A DNA stretch of 64,000 bases from Carya illinoinensis (Eukaryota; Streptophyta; Magnoliopsida; Fagales; Juglandaceae): contig NC_056760.1 in the NCBI RefSeq assembly GCF_018687715.1, positions 34,851,001-34,915,000 of the forward strand, written 5' to 3'. Within the stretch, counting starts at the first letter, position 1. Every line of letters starts with the position of its first letter. A model generated the notes under the pieces. That model was not told where the DNA came from and ran no database searches. It was given only the letters and a program-made list of their open reading frames with translations. The translations under genes were made by a program, and so were the position numbers. Shown one piece after another: positions 12,370-25,081 of the stretch.

Positions 12370-13239
12370 CTTATAATATTGTTTGATTCATATTTCCTAA
12401 GTGACAATCAATAATATCATTGTGGCCCAATCTAACATGGAATAATATTATTAATTTCTAAAACCGTCCCTTAAATATTAATCATTTAATTGCAATGTTT
12501 ATTATAATTGAGTAATTTTATATGATAGAATAATATTAATTATCACCAACCATATAAAATTGAAGCAAATTTCTAATTTCTAGCCTACTATTGAATCTTC
12601 GATATATATATATATATATATTAGGAATATTAGTTACAATATTTGAGAAATATTATTGTTAATTTTTAAGTTATTTTATTAATAATATCAATCGACATTA
12701 TGCATTTTAAGTAACCTTTTTATTTAAATAATTAACACAAATAGTTACTTAAAATAAGTCATATGAGTAGATATAATTAAGGTTGATATATCTTAGATGG
12801 GTAATAATATTGTCCTATTTGATTATCTAATCAAGTTTATAGGCCAAGATTAACATTGGTTGACATTGTGCATTTTAAGTGACTTTTATTCAAGTGATTA
12901 GCATAAATATATAGTTATTTAAAATAAGTCCTAACTGTGGATTATATAATTTAGATTGTTAATAATATTGCCTTATTAAGTTATTTCATAAACTAAAAAA
13001 TAAAAAGCGAGCGAGAGCTTCTACCTAGTGTATATTGTTTTTAAGTTAAAAATTGAAAAAGAAATTTACTCAAGTTTTTATCTAAATTAGAAAATTTAAA
13101 GTAAGAGAGAGATAAACATATAAACTAGACTCTGTAGCATTTATTTATTTTTTCTAGTGTGAAGTTTTCAAACAATATTAAACATCTTGTAATGTTCTAT
13201 GCAGATTTATAAAAGCCTAGTATGAGATATTAAATGATT
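12370..13239. other. AT-rich intergenic DNA
   Basis: No coding sequence was seen. A TA microsatellite is present near 12603-12620, and two similar ~130 bp AT-rich passages (12685-12800 and 12865-12975) share GACATTATGCATTTTAAGT / GACATTGTGCATTTTAAGT. Confidence 0.45.
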
Positions 13240-16200
13240 TCAGTCCTTCTCTGAGGAGTAAGATTGGTTTCTCTGTCTTGGCAGAGAAATTTGTCTCTAA
13301 ACTCTTGTATGTGGACTGTATGCATGGCTGAGAAAGATCTTTCTACGTTTTGGGAAAGTTTTAAAAGGAAGGCCTTGTACCTTCGACAGATCCTTAATAT
13401 CCCTTCAAGAATGTGATGGAAGTCTCCCTCCAAATGTTGCCATCTTCTACCATGAACCCTTTTGGGTGCAACTTCATAATGTTCCTTTGGTGGCAATGCT
13501 AAAAGAGTATGGTGAACTAATTGCTTCTGTCATAGGAAATGTCCTAGTAGTAGAAGTGGATCAAGAAGGAGGGGTTGGGGTAGATGTCCTAGAGTTAAGG
13601 TGGAGATTGACCTCACCAAGCCTTTGACTCGTGGTAGGTGGCTTAAAGTTGTAAGTAGGCAGACATGGGTTGCTTTCAAGTATGAGAGGCTACGAAACTT
13701 TTGCTTTAAGTGTGGTGTCCTGAACCATAAAGGGAGAGGCTGTCCAAAACAGAAGCAAGATAGTCATCTAATGGATGGCTCTTCAACACAATTTGGTCTT
13801 TCGTTAAGAGCAGCCCCAACTAGAACCAACTTGAATGAGACTAGGAAATATGGCGGCCGACAGGAATCAGACCAGTCAAAATTTAGGCAATAGAAGCAAT
13901 CCATGGCGGGGGACAATAGTAAAAACAGAAAAGGAAATGCAGATTTCAAGGAACTTTTTGAGGCACAATCATAGGAGAGAATAGTGAATTTGGAAACTGA
14001 AGATCATGCTACCACGTATGGTAACCTTAGTTTTTTAAAAAGGAATTAGGGAAGTCAACAAATCTTTATGACAGGTAATGGTTCCCATATTGCAGTAATT
14101 GCCAAAGATAGCACCTCACCTTAAAAGGCAATTCAAAGGACATCACAATAGATCATGTCCAAGACAATATCTTCTCTTGAAGTTAAGTCCCCAACTGTTG
14201 ATAGGAAATATGAGAACTTTAATTTAGTATATGATCTTGGTGGGTCCATACTAGACTCTTCACAATAGGAGTGGGCTCCAACTCCGACAGAGTCTGAATG
14301 CCCACCTTCGACTTCAACTTGAGTCGGATGTCAAAACCACCTCCAACTCCAACTCCAATTAGAATTGGAGTTCGACTTTGATCGGAGCTCTCAAAGTTGG
14401 AGTTGAGATGTCGGAGGTGATTGCCAAAATACCTATTACCCACAAAATAATAACAATAATAATAATAATAAATCCAACAGTGAAGTCACTGAAGTAGAGA
14501 TTAGATCCTACGAACTACGAAGTCGTTGAAGTGAAATGAAGATCAAACCAAATCACCAGAAGCAAAAACCAAATCAAATCAAAAAATTATATGCACAAAA
14601 TACAAATCATCCACAGAAGTAAAAACTAAACCAAATCAAATTGCGAAAATCACCCACATCAATAAATTATATGCACAAATCAAGCTATAGAGAACTTCTA
14701 ATGCGTCTGGCAGTCTACTACTTTTTCACAAGATTAATGAAAAAAAAAAGCAAAAAAAAAAAAAAAAAAAGAGATCAAGCTACTCTCCCAATCCCAGCTC
14801 TGCCACGTCCACCTCGTGCCGTTAATCAGATATTGTGAAGAGTTAAAGACCAAGATGAGATGATGAACCTCGGCTCGTGGGACTCTCCGTGATCATCTCC
14901 ACAAAACAAAAGCCCCACCTCTTCGGCTCTTCCATGGAAGTTGCATATCAAGAATTGCATCGGTGCTGCTCGTTGTGCTGTTGGCTGGAGCATCTTCAAT
15001 CTTCACTGTGGTGCGAAGGAGAGGAAATGGGTGGAGGCGCTGGAGAGGGAAGAGAGAAGATCATAAATGTGTAGGGTTTTAAGGAAAGAGATAAATTTAT
15101 ATTCTATTAAAAATTGTATTGTTTTAGGTTTTCTAAAAAGAAAATGCAAAATGTGAAATGGGACATGAGGGACTCGAACACAGGTTCTCTGAGAACCAAA
15201 ACCGTGCCTCAACCATTATGCCACTTGGCTATCTAATGTTTATTTTATAATATATAATATATAAGGTATAAATAATCGGAGTTCGGAGTCGGAATCCGGA
15301 GCCAACAAGGCCTCTAGACTCTGACTCCGAGTTCCGAAACCTCCGACTTAGTCGGAGTCAGAGGGTTGTTGGAGTTCAGATGGAATCTGAATATCAGAAA
15401 TTTTGCCCACCCCTACTTCACAAGATAACATCAATAGTAGCAACACTGTCCCTCCTAATTTGATATCTAACATAAAGAATTTACTCTCAGTTAAGAAAAC
15501 AAGTTGGAAGAGAAGAGCCTGAGAGTTGCCTCAAAATAGGTCTACTGAGCCTTTTGGTTTAACAAAAGAAACCAAGAAGAGAGATTGCAGTAAAATTCTG
15601 AGGGGTTCACTACACCTCCATGGCACTTAAAAACCAAAGAATCAGGATAATTCCGATGAGAGCAATCCTACTATTTCAAAGGTGGTAGCTCCTATGTAGC
15701 CCCACCAATAGTCATGATTTGCTTAAGTTGGAACTGTTGATGGCTTGGAAACCCTAGAATAGTTTGAGAACTTCACCATTAGGTGAGTGTTAAGGACCCA
15801 GACTTTGTTTTCCTTATTGAAACAAAGTGTAATAGGAATAAGGTAGAGCTTATAAGGGATAAGATTGGTTTTAAGCACAACTTTGTAGTTGATAGCAAGG
15901 GGTTAAGTGGTGGTATTGCATTTATGTGGAAAGATCAAAATGATGTTGAATTGGAGACCTACACTAAGTTATATTTCTCTCAAAGTGCCTCTCCGAGAAA
16001 TAAGTAAGAAGATGTTTCTAACTGGCTTTTATGGAAACTCTGAAGCCTAAAAAAGAATTACTAGCTAGAACCTCCTTAGAGGGTTGACGCCACATGATGA
16101 CATTGCTTGGTTATTCATAGGTGATTTCAATGAGATTTTACACCAACATGAAAAACAAGGGGCTGCAGTGAGACCTTATGGATTGATGGAGAATTTTAGA

Positions 16201-18690
16201 GAAACAATTGATGACTATGGTCTTGGTGAGGTAAATTTTCAGGGGGACTTTTTTACCTGGAGCAACAAAAGAGAAGGAGGAATTTCATTAAGAAAAAACT
16301 GGATAGAGCTCTTAGAAATTAGGCTTGGTTTAGTATGTTTACAAGTTTCAATGTAGTTACTCTAGCTGCTCAGAGTTCATATCACTGTCCAATTCTACTT
16401 ATTGCTAGCAATGAAGACCTGAGAGGGAGGAAGTTGACACGACCTTTCATATATGAGGCATGCTAGAGCAAAAGAGAGGAATGCTATGAGATGATAAGCA
16501 AAGCTTGGGTTAACACCATTCATCAATTTTCCAGGATACAAGAAACTACAAATGGTCTAAAAAGATGTAGGGATAATCTTATGAACTGGAGTAAAGCTTC
16601 CTTCAAGAACCAAAAGGAGCTCATAAATGCAAAACTCACTCAACTTAAAATAGCTACAAGAGGCCAATGCAGGTGATTGTAATGAAAGTATAAAAAACCT
16701 AACGAAGGAGGTGGACAGATTGATTGAAGAGGAAGATGTGAAGTGAAAGCAAAGAGCCAAACAACAATGGCTAAAAAGAGATAGAAACGCAAGATTCTAT
16801 CATATGTGTGCCAACGAGAGGAGGAAGACCAGCACAATCATGAGAATATCATATGAGGATGGAAGGTTAGCTAATACACCTAAAGAGGTGAGTCTTATGT
16901 TTCAAAGTTTTTTTCAGCATCTATTTACATCATCAAATCCTGTAAGATAGAGGAATGTATTCATCATCTTAAAACTATAGTTACTAATGAAATGAATGCT
17001 TTATTGACTTTAAAAATCACTGCCTTTGAAGTAGAAAGTGTAATTTTTCAAATGAATGCTTTAAGCTCTCCAGTTCCAGATGGTTTTTCTATTGCTTTCT
17101 ATTAAAATCATTAGATTGTGGTGAGGTTTGATGTATGTTTTGTAGTACAAGAAGCTTTTCAATCTGGACTTTGGCCTAGTGGTTTTAATGCCACTCACAT
17201 TGCATTAATTTCTAAGGTAAAAAATCCTACTGAAGTGACTGAATTCAGATCTATTAGTCTCTGCAATGTCATCTATAAGATCCTTGCTAAAGTGCTGGCA
17301 AACAGATTGAAGAACATCCTTCCTACGATTATCTCACCTACACAAAGTGCCCTTGTGCCTGAAAGATTAATCATAGACAACATTATCTTGCCATATGAAG
17401 TAATGCATACCATGCAAAGCCAATTAAAAGGAAAGGAAGGCTATATGGTTTTGAAGTCTGATATGAGTAAGGCTTATGACAAGATTGAATTGACTTCTTT
17501 GAAAGTAGTCATGATGAAAATGGGCTTTAATTACAAATGGATATAGGTTATTATGAGATGTGTATCTACAATCTCATATTCTCTTATTATTAATGGGATT
17601 CCTCAAAACCCCTTCCTTCCCTCTCAAGGTATTAGACATAGTTATCCTCTTTCATCCTATCTTTTTATTTTGTGTGCTGAGTTACTAAGCACTCTCCTTC
17701 AAATGCAGAAGCCTCAAGTGCTCTTACAAGAGTGCCTTTAGCTCGAAACTAGATGCGTATTAGTCACTTTTTCTCTATAGATGACAATCTTCTATTCTGC
17801 AAGGCCAGCCCTTTGGAGTGGAGCAAGTTATTGCATTTTTTGGAAACTTATGAGCAAGCCTTAGGTAAAAAACTAAACAAAGAAAAAACCTATATTTTGT
17901 TAAGCAAAAACACAAGGGTAGAAGCTAAGGAGCTCATTACACAAGTAGTTGGGATTAAGGTTGCATTTGGATAGTCAAGTGATCTCAAATACTCTTTGAA
18001 AAGTAGTAAAAAAGTAATAAAAAAGTATTGAATAGTAATACAAAATAGTAATAATAAGTCTACACAGCCTTATGAAAAGTACTTAGGCTTACCAGCACTG
18101 GTTGGCAGGTTTAGATCAAAAGGCTTCAAGAACATTCTAAATAGAGTGAGAGGCAGAATTAGCAATTGGAAGATGAAATACTTGTCCCAAACTGAAAAAG
18201 AGATACTCCTCAAGGCTATGATTCAAGCTATCCCTACATATTGCATGAGAGTTTTCAAGATTCCTAAAAACATGCTAGTAGAGCTAAACAGAATTATGCA
18301 GTAATATTGGTGGGGTCAGAAAACTGAAGAAAAGAAAATCCATTGGTGCTCATGAGAAAAAATGGAAAATGCTAAAGTAGTGGGAAGACTTGGATGTAGA
18401 GATCTAGAATAGTTTAACCTTGCCATGTTGGCTAAGCAAGGTTGGTGGTTGCTCCAGAATCCACATTCACTAGCTGCTAGAGTACTCTACCAAATATTTT
18501 TCAAAAGATGATTTTTTAAAACCTGGATAGTGTAGAAACCTCTCTCTTATCTGGAGGAGTATTATGGTAGCAAGGCCTCTGATTGAGGAATGGCTCTTTT
18601 AGTGTATTGGTAGTGACAAATCCACCAAAATTTGGCATGATAAGTCACTTCCACATCCAACTTCCTATAGGATTTAAAGTGGAGTTAAAA
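13240..18690 (+). pseudogene. LINE A: degenerate plant L1-type retrotransposon
   Basis: Fragments of a two-ORF LINE occur in correct order. ORF1 zinc knuckle: frame 13600-13893, CFKCGVLNHKGRGC (C-x2-C-x4-H-x4-C). Endonuclease: from ATG at 15714 (MICLSWNC), through 15783-16007 (LIETKCN) and 16084-16356 (GDFNEI). Reverse transcriptase: 17118-17974, with SISLCNVIYKILAKVLANRL and KSDMSKAYDKIE. The catalytic FADD block is altered to SIDD near 17775. A 3' domain remnant runs to about 18690 (KYLGLPALVG at about 18081). Frameshifts and stops are numerous, so it is dead. A hAT-like element (14266-15415) interrupts it. A short unrelated AT-rich insertion sits at about 17962-18060. Confidence 0.85.
14266..15415. 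mobile_element. Non-autonomous hAT-like element, 1,150 bp, with perfect 8 bp duplication
   Basis: The direct repeat CTTCACAA flanks it exactly (14258-14265 and 15416-15423), the 8 bp target duplication of hAT elements. The termini are TAGGAGTGGGC and, reverse-complemented, TAGGGGTGGGC. Both subterminal regions are packed with ACTCC/GGAGT words (14275-14415 and 15275-15400). No transposase frame is present, so it would need one supplied in trans. It sits inside LINE A, so it is younger than that LINE. A decayed relative lies at 885-1717. Confidence 0.88.
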
Positions 18691-18872
18691 GCCTAGTATG
18701 ACTTTTTCTCTTAAACAAAATATTTTCAAACAGTATTAAAGGTTGAATAATTCTCTAGTATCTATTTTATGTGTGCTTTGGACTCTAAACATTTGGAAAA
18801 CCTCTAAAAGTACAGTCATATTGTAATTTCTCATTGAATATAAATAATATATAGAAAGTATGATATTGATTC

Positions 18873-19035
18873 AAGAAAAATTCTACTTATTATCTCATAC
18901 ATTATATATCAATATGTGATTTATCTTTTTATTTAAACACAAGCATATTAATATCTAAATATATGTATTTAAATAGAAAAATAAAAATAATAAATTGCAT
19001 GTTAATGCATGATATGAGATGATAAATAATATGGA
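18873..19035. mobile_element. Foldback MITE-like element upstream of the RING-CH gene
   Basis: The left arm TTCTACTTATTATCTCATAC is mirrored by GATATGAGATGATAAATAAT on the right. The core is AT-rich and non-coding. It lies about 600 bp upstream of the start codon at 19626. Confidence 0.45.
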
Positions 19036-19625
19036 AAATTCTATGGAGACTGAATAGGTCTATAGATAGAACTAACCGATCACTCCAAAATATTTTTTTT
19101 CCCTTAAATAATAAGAAAAATATTTCTTAACAGTTAATTTAAATCATTTCTTAACAGTTACGAAGAAGAAGGAAAAAAAAAAAAAAGATAAAAAATAAAA
19201 AATAAAAATAAATTATAAATTATAAATTAAAAAATAAAAATAAAAATAAATAAAAAAAGGAGAGGAAAGCACCTATCGGTGCAAATGCCTCGGTAGAACA
19301 TCGGTCTACCTAGCATTTTTCAAATAACATCTCTCTTTATTTAATATTTTTTGGCATTGGTAAGTTGGAAGTCATCCCCCGAGCTGTACGAAGTGCCGGG
19401 CTCTCCAGCCTTCGGTGTCCTTTTCAGTTTCGTATATAGAATATCAGTTCCGTTTGCATCTGGCTCCATCCGACTCTGAGGTGCCATATGTTTTCCATGT
19501 ATCTCCTCTAATTTCCAAGCGGTTTTTTCTAATTCTTTCATTCTATTTCACTGTTTTGGTTTTCGGCTCTCGCTCAAAGTTGTGGCCTCCTGCAGTTACT
19601 CTTTTTCTTTATCAGAAATTCTTCA
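19036..19625 (+). other. Upstream region and probable 5'UTR of the RING-CH gene
   Basis: The AT-rich stretch (19080-19260) changes to more balanced sequence from about 19260. Pyrimidine-rich blocks just before the start codon are typical of a plant 5'UTR. The first ATG that opens a frame joining cleanly to exon 2 is at 19626. I could not fix a transcription start. Confidence 0.4.
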
Positions 19626-22600
19626 ATGGATATGGAAAATGATAAGGAACCCTTTGCTAAGCAGAATGACCAAAGCGCTTCCACTACCAGCAAAGATGAT
19701 CCTTCCACTCGACGGGTACTTTGTTTTCGTTCCTGTGCTTACACTTCTGTGCTGTGTCTGCCTTTTCTTTATCATTTGTAGTGAAATTCATAGACTTGTG
19801 TCACCAAGTTGGAACTTGGAAATGGGGTTTGCTTTTTACTCGCAAAATATTTGATTGGTACCCGTACCCTGAATCCCTTCTATTTTTTTTTTGGTTCGCT
19901 GACATGAAGTATAATCTCCTCTGTGTGTGTGTGTGTGACTTAAATGTTTTGTGGTTTTTTCTCCTTCTTAAGGGGTGTAGTTTTTACCAATTTTCCAGTT
20001 GAAACTAGCTTAATAACATATTTAGCGGGCCCTCTTGTAATTCTCTGATATAATGGTTTCTAAGGATCCATTTTACAGTCGTTTCAAGATTACGGGATTG
20101 GGAAAAAACTGGTTTTAACACAACATCCGGACAGAAAACCTGGAAGAAATTCTGTCTTAATTCCATTGTCAACTGACTTGCACAGTAATCTTCAGTTGTA
20201 TCTGGGACACTCAGCAAACCACGAGTTGCACTTTCTAGAATTGGATTTTAAAGCACCGATTTGTAAGTGTGCAAGATTACATATAGGCTTGTACCAAGCG
20301 TACACAATTAATCTAAAACCATTTTAACGCTCATAGGTTTTTGGAGATTTCAACTCAAGTCTTCTGGGAATTTTTCTCATTGAAATTATAGGGAGTTTTT
20401 CTCATTGAAATTATAGGGTCACCAATGAATTTCAAACTGAAAAATTCTACTGTCAATTTGTCATTTCATATTTTGCATGACCTTAATTCATGGCCCTTTT
20501 GCTTGTGCCTCAATGCTGTGCGGCACTGTCAATTTGACATATACATGTGTGGCAATTTAAATTGTTGGATGCTATTTCTCAATAGTCATTTTTTGTAATT
20601 TCTCCATGTAGGATTGATATTCACGTATCACCATTAGGTTGATTACAAAAACTTAATGAGTGTTTTTCTTTCATGCTGATTCAAGGAAGTGTTTGTTCTA
20701 TTTATCCTTCATAGGTTGAAGAATCGAGCGAAATTGTTGAAGAAACCTCACCTGGTCAACACCAGAGCCCAAAACATCTTGAATCAGAGAAAGAATCAAT
20801 GGTTATTGAGGACACCAAAGAGGATTATTTGAGATTAAGCATGCCCCAAACACCATGTCGTACTCCCAAAAGAGTAAATTTTTCTCCATTACCGAGCCCT
20901 AGCTCTGTGAAAGTTAATTGGTCCCCAGGGCCCTCTTCATCAAAAAATAAACTAACCATAAAAACCCTTCTACCAAAACTAACTTTCAAACGTCAAAGTA
21001 ATACTTTAGACATCGAGAAGGCAGCCATTATGCAACTCGGAGATTCACCTGCAGGGATATGGGAGAAGCGTCCAATTTCAAGGACATTGTCTCTTACAAA
21101 GTTATTTACATCAAAAATGAATACAGCATCATCCTTACCTGTAAGCCCAATCAGTCACTCAAATCCAGAGTCCATGCATGGAGGGAACGTGATGAGTCCA
21201 TTAAGTTCTGTTGTAAGTATTAACTGCTTCGCTTGCAAACTGATTATTTCATTTTTGAGTGCCTTAAATGATCATGTTGTGTTATGGAATGCTTTAACAT
21301 TATAGATGGTGATCATCATTGTGACAGAATCTTACTTTTTTTATGGTTCCAGTTTATGCATCTTATAACTCAAGTTTATTGTGTAGATGAAGAAATTCAG
21401 TTGACTATTCACACAAAAAAAAGTAGCAAAATCACATTTAAATTCTTAACTATTTGAAAATTTCATGATTTAAGGACATTGGTGCTGCTGCAATCCTATT
21501 GTATATTTCTTTAGTTTTTCTGTACATAGTTGACTTTACTTTCTTGCTGATGCTTTATGATATTCTAGGTTAATACCAAGTGTCTGTGTTGTTCAGAATT
21601 CTTTTGTCAAAGTCTTGTATGGTTGACAACTTAGATAGCATGCAAAGCATTTCTTGACTTTCCATCTTCTTCGGTGCTATATATTCCCCCCCTTGCCCAC
21701 CCATGCATAGGTGTTGCTCTTGTATATGTCCCATGTACTTGGCTTTGCATTTTTCAATAAAATTCATATTTACCGATAAAAAAAAAAAAAAAAAAAAAAT
21801 ACTCCTCAGGTCAATACAGAACATGTTCATTACATAGAATTTTTTTTTTTTTTTTTGATAAGATAATATTTATAAGATGGAAAAAAGGTTGTTGCCTAGG
21901 ACACATTTTCCCATACGAAAGGTTGTTATCAAAGTTATGATTACAGTGGTTTTAGGTATAGTTTGACCAGGGATGATTCTAGTAGGTTCACCAGTCCAAT
22001 GGTGCATCACACGTTTCATTGGCAGAGCCTAACAAGGGTACCTAGAATTTAGTTGTATCCATTCTATCTTTTCTTTTTTTATAAAAAAATAAAAAATTAC
22101 TCCTGCATTTGTGGTCTATAGCTCACTGCTTTGTTAATCCCTCTCTACGCTTAATGTGTCTCTTAAATTCATTAAGCAGTCAAAGTGCACTGCATCCAGA
22201 GTGGCGCATGACCTCATGATACTTTGTTGTCAACTTTCAATCCTATTTTTGTTAAGATTTTATCCATATATTGTATTTTAGTTAACTAATCTATTTATTA
22301 TGCATTGTAATTTGGCATGTTGAAATACCTATCAAAAAAATTTGGCATGTTGAAATCTGTCCAATATACATATCTTCCACTTCTCTACTTGATTCTTACG
22401 TAATTACTCGCTATACAGAAAGGAGGGGGCTGGAAATCTTTTCACCGTTCTCGTTCAGTCCCTGAGCTTAGCAAAGAAGGAAGCTTGTCTGTACGTGGTG
22501 GTGGTTTTCGTGTAATTCTCACCACACCACGAAGGGCTGAAGGGGCTGTCACTACAACAACAAAGACATCCCTAGAAGATGATATGGGTAAATTTACTCT

Positions 22601-24825
22601 CTTACACTCTCTCTCTCCCCCTTCTTCATTGAGAAGTTATGTTTGAAAATTAATTCATGCAATTATTCTTGCTTGTTATCAAATATAATTCAAAATCAAC
22701 AGAAGGCCTTTGCTGGTTTATTGGCTGCTTCAACTTAAAAATTGTGGTGAACTGCACTTAGCTCAGTTACAACGAGCTGCATATCCTAGAAATGGTAGCA
22801 AGACATTAGTGCGAATGTGTTTCACCAAAAAGTACACTATAAATGTGAAAGTATGGAAAATATCACTTCTTTGCTGCCTTTCTGGATTCATGGCTCCTAT
22901 TGGTCGAGCCGTCTCTGTTATAGAATCTCCTACTATAAAAAAGAAGAATCTCCTACTGTATGTAAATAGAATAATGCTAGATATAGCCATGGGTTGTGCG
23001 AGCGCCAGACTCTTCTTTTGAAACCATTAAAAAATTAATTTTTTCATGCGGGTCTCATATTTACTCATTTTTTTCAAAAGGAGTGCAAAGCTCCATGACT
23101 ACAAATATCATTTCTCATGTAAAAATATATGGTCTTATGAAGGGCCTGTTCGATGTACCTGTTTATTTGCATATTTTAATTATATTTTTTGTAGTATATC
23201 CCCTATCATTTATCAAGAGGATAATCATCATGGCAATCATCTGCACAAGGCTAGTTAGGATATATACTAATTGCCTGCAGTTTCAGATTTCAGTTTTTAG
23301 TTCTGACCCAATTTTGTAATGCACGATAACCAACCTATACCTTATCTTAGTCTTGTGGTTCAGATGGGAATGGTGATAAGGGTGAAGATATTCCTGAAGA
23401 AGATGCTGTTTGTAGAATCTGCTATGTTGAACTGGGTGAGGGTGCTGACACCTTCAAGTTGGAATGTAGTTGCAAAGGTGAACTTGCTTTGGCCCACAAA
23501 GAATGCGCTGTAAAATGGTTTAGTATTAAAGGTAATAAAATATGTGATGTGTGCAAGCAAGAAGTTCAGAACCTACCTGTCACGCTTCTACGAATTCAAA
23601 ACTGTCAGGTCCTTAACTTGCAAGAGAGTGGTCAACAAGCTGATGTTCCTAGATATAGGCAAGTAAAAGTTCTCCATGCTGCTTAGTAGCGGGCAAGGAT
23701 ATCCTGATTTGTCTTTATTTCTTTCATTGTTTTCCTGCTGAGGTCTCCAAACAAAGGCTTACAATTAAACTAAATACAAGTTTTATTTTTTTTCATTGTC
23801 TTGGTACATAGATTTGAAGACTAAAGACTATAAGTTAAAAATGTTGGTTGACAATTAAACAATTTGAAAAGACATGACATTGATTTTTCCGGTAGTCATC
23901 TGTAATTTTACTTGCCAAATTAAATAGTCTTGAAAGTATGTCCGAAGTTTGTTTAATATCATCTTCTAACATTATATAACTGGAAGTTAATACCATACTT
24001 TGTCAGGATATGGCAGGATGTTCCAGTTCTAGTCATTGTCAGCATGCTTGCTTACTTTTCATTTCTGGAGCAGCTTCTGGTAAGTTCATTGACTTCCAAA
24101 TTCTTTATTACAAGCCTATGGTTCCTAATATTATGAGGTGAACAGATTTCAACAATGGGATCCGGTGCAATAGCCATATCTCTACCATTTTCCTGCATAT
24201 TAGGTCTTCTTGCATCCATGACAGCCACAACAATGGGTAGGCTGACTTTGTATTCTGTATGGACAATGCTCTGCGTGAATGAATCCTGCCATGATAGCGT
24301 TATACTGACTCTGACTTTCATGTTTAGTACGCAGAAAATATGTCTGGGTTTATGCGGCCATTCAATTTGGTCTGGTGGTTCTCTTTGGACATCTTTTTTA
24401 CTCATTGGTAAGGAATTCTTCAATCACTAAGATTATGTCAAGGCTTGTTAATCTCTCTCTCTCACAAAGGGTAACCAATTATGAGTTCTAGGTTTGAACA
24501 TTGTCGGATCCATATCTAATATGTAAGGTTAGGTGATCCTTTTAAAGTGTTTCATATGCTTTTCTGGGATCTACAGGTTCATATCCAGTCCGTTCTATCT
24601 GTTCTCATTGCCACCCTTGTTGGGTTTGGAGTTACAATGTGTGGACATTCTATCCTTGTTGAGGTTTGTAAGTGGAGGAGGTCTTTGTCTCAATCAAATC
24701 AACAGCAGGGTTCTCAGGAGGTGACGCAGCCAGATCAATTGCCTGAAACTGCAGATCAATTTCAGGTGGATCCTCATCACCATGTAAGTGGAAGGGGAGA
24801 TGTAGAAGCTATCCCTAGAAGCTGA
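19626..24825 (+). CDS. RING-CH (RINGv/MARCH-type) membrane E3 ubiquitin ligase, 8 exons, 514 aa
   Basis: Coding exons: 19626-19715, 20715-21212, 22419-22587, 23364-23658, 24007-24079, 24146-24236, 24328-24407 and 24577-24825 (TGA). They sum to 1,545 bp and every junction keeps frame. The start begins [12 protein letters not shown]4HC3 RING-CH finger lies at residues 269-316: C269, C272, C287, C289, H297, C300, C313, C316 (VCRIC, CSC, HKEC, CDVC). It coordinates two zincs and recruits an E2 enzyme. Four hydrophobic segments follow at about 355-372, 382-401, 411-430 and 437-460, so the protein should be membrane-anchored with the finger cytosolic. The N-terminal 250 residues are Ser/Pro/Thr-rich and probably disordered. 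Exon 4 ends with a GC donor. Substrates cannot be inferred. A MITE sits in intron 3 and retroposon tails in intron 2. Confidence 0.9.
20368..20417 (+). repeat. Tandem 25 bp duplication in intron 1
   Basis: TTTTTCTCATTGAAATTATA occurs twice in succession, followed by GGG each time. It lies within intron 1 of the RING-CH gene with no sign of function. Confidence 0.75.
21690..21856. mobile_element. Two converging retroposon 3' tails in intron 2
   Basis: On the + strand, text ending AATAAAATTCATATTTACCG runs into 22 A (21778-21799). About 40 bp later a run of 17 T (21840-21856) is followed by GATAAGATAATATTTATAAG, the mirror image of a similar tail on the other strand. Both look like 5'-truncated LINE or processed-transcript 3' ends. 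Bodies upstream of the tails are too short or decayed to classify. Confidence 0.4.
22969..23116. mobile_element. Foldback MITE (GAGTAATGCTAGATA family), copy 3, in intron 3
   Basis: The left end GAATAATGCTAGATATAGCC and right end GACTACAAATATCATTTCTC are inverted. The centre holds CATTAAAAAATTAATTTTTT and TGCGGGTCTCATATTTACTC. It is related to 5287-5446 and 12194-12369 and lies wholly inside intron 3 of the RING-CH gene. Confidence 0.65.
23657..23664 (+). promoter_or_regulatory. Non-canonical GC 5' splice site, RING-CH intron 4
   Basis: The exon ends ...TATAG and the intron starts GCAAGT, the strong AG|GCAAGT consensus of GC-AG introns; the acceptor is CAG before 24007. Joining here restores arginine and the frame [10 protein letters not shown] leading into the first membrane segment. 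A GT four bases downstream (CAA|GTAAAA) would shift the frame and destroy the four-segment membrane domain. Confidence 0.85.
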
Positions 24826-25081
24826 TGGCGGGTATTTTAGAGTTCATAAATGCCACAAGTAGTGCAGCATTAAGGAGGGTGGGTTTTAGCTGTGTAAATA
24901 CTAAATGATTTTTAGTCCACCAAAAAAAAAAAATACACTACATGATTTTATGTTTTGAATTCTGTAGTTTCGTGTTGGCTATTGGGTCTAGTGCATTCAA
25001 TATAATAAGACCAAATCCTAACCCTCTTCTCTGAAGAAAGGGGGAGGAGATGTGTAACTGATTGTAATATTCTTGTGAATT

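Noticed and set aside
22710..23319. Frames of 103 and 107 codons between RING-CH exons 3 and 4
   Set aside because: They lie in intron 3, overlap a MITE, and have no homologous domain. Joining exon 3 to exon 4 directly restores the RING-CH finger in frame.
24052..24423. Minus-strand open frame of 123 codons
   Set aside because: It is the antisense of RING-CH exons 5-7 and their introns, which encode conserved membrane segments on the + strand.
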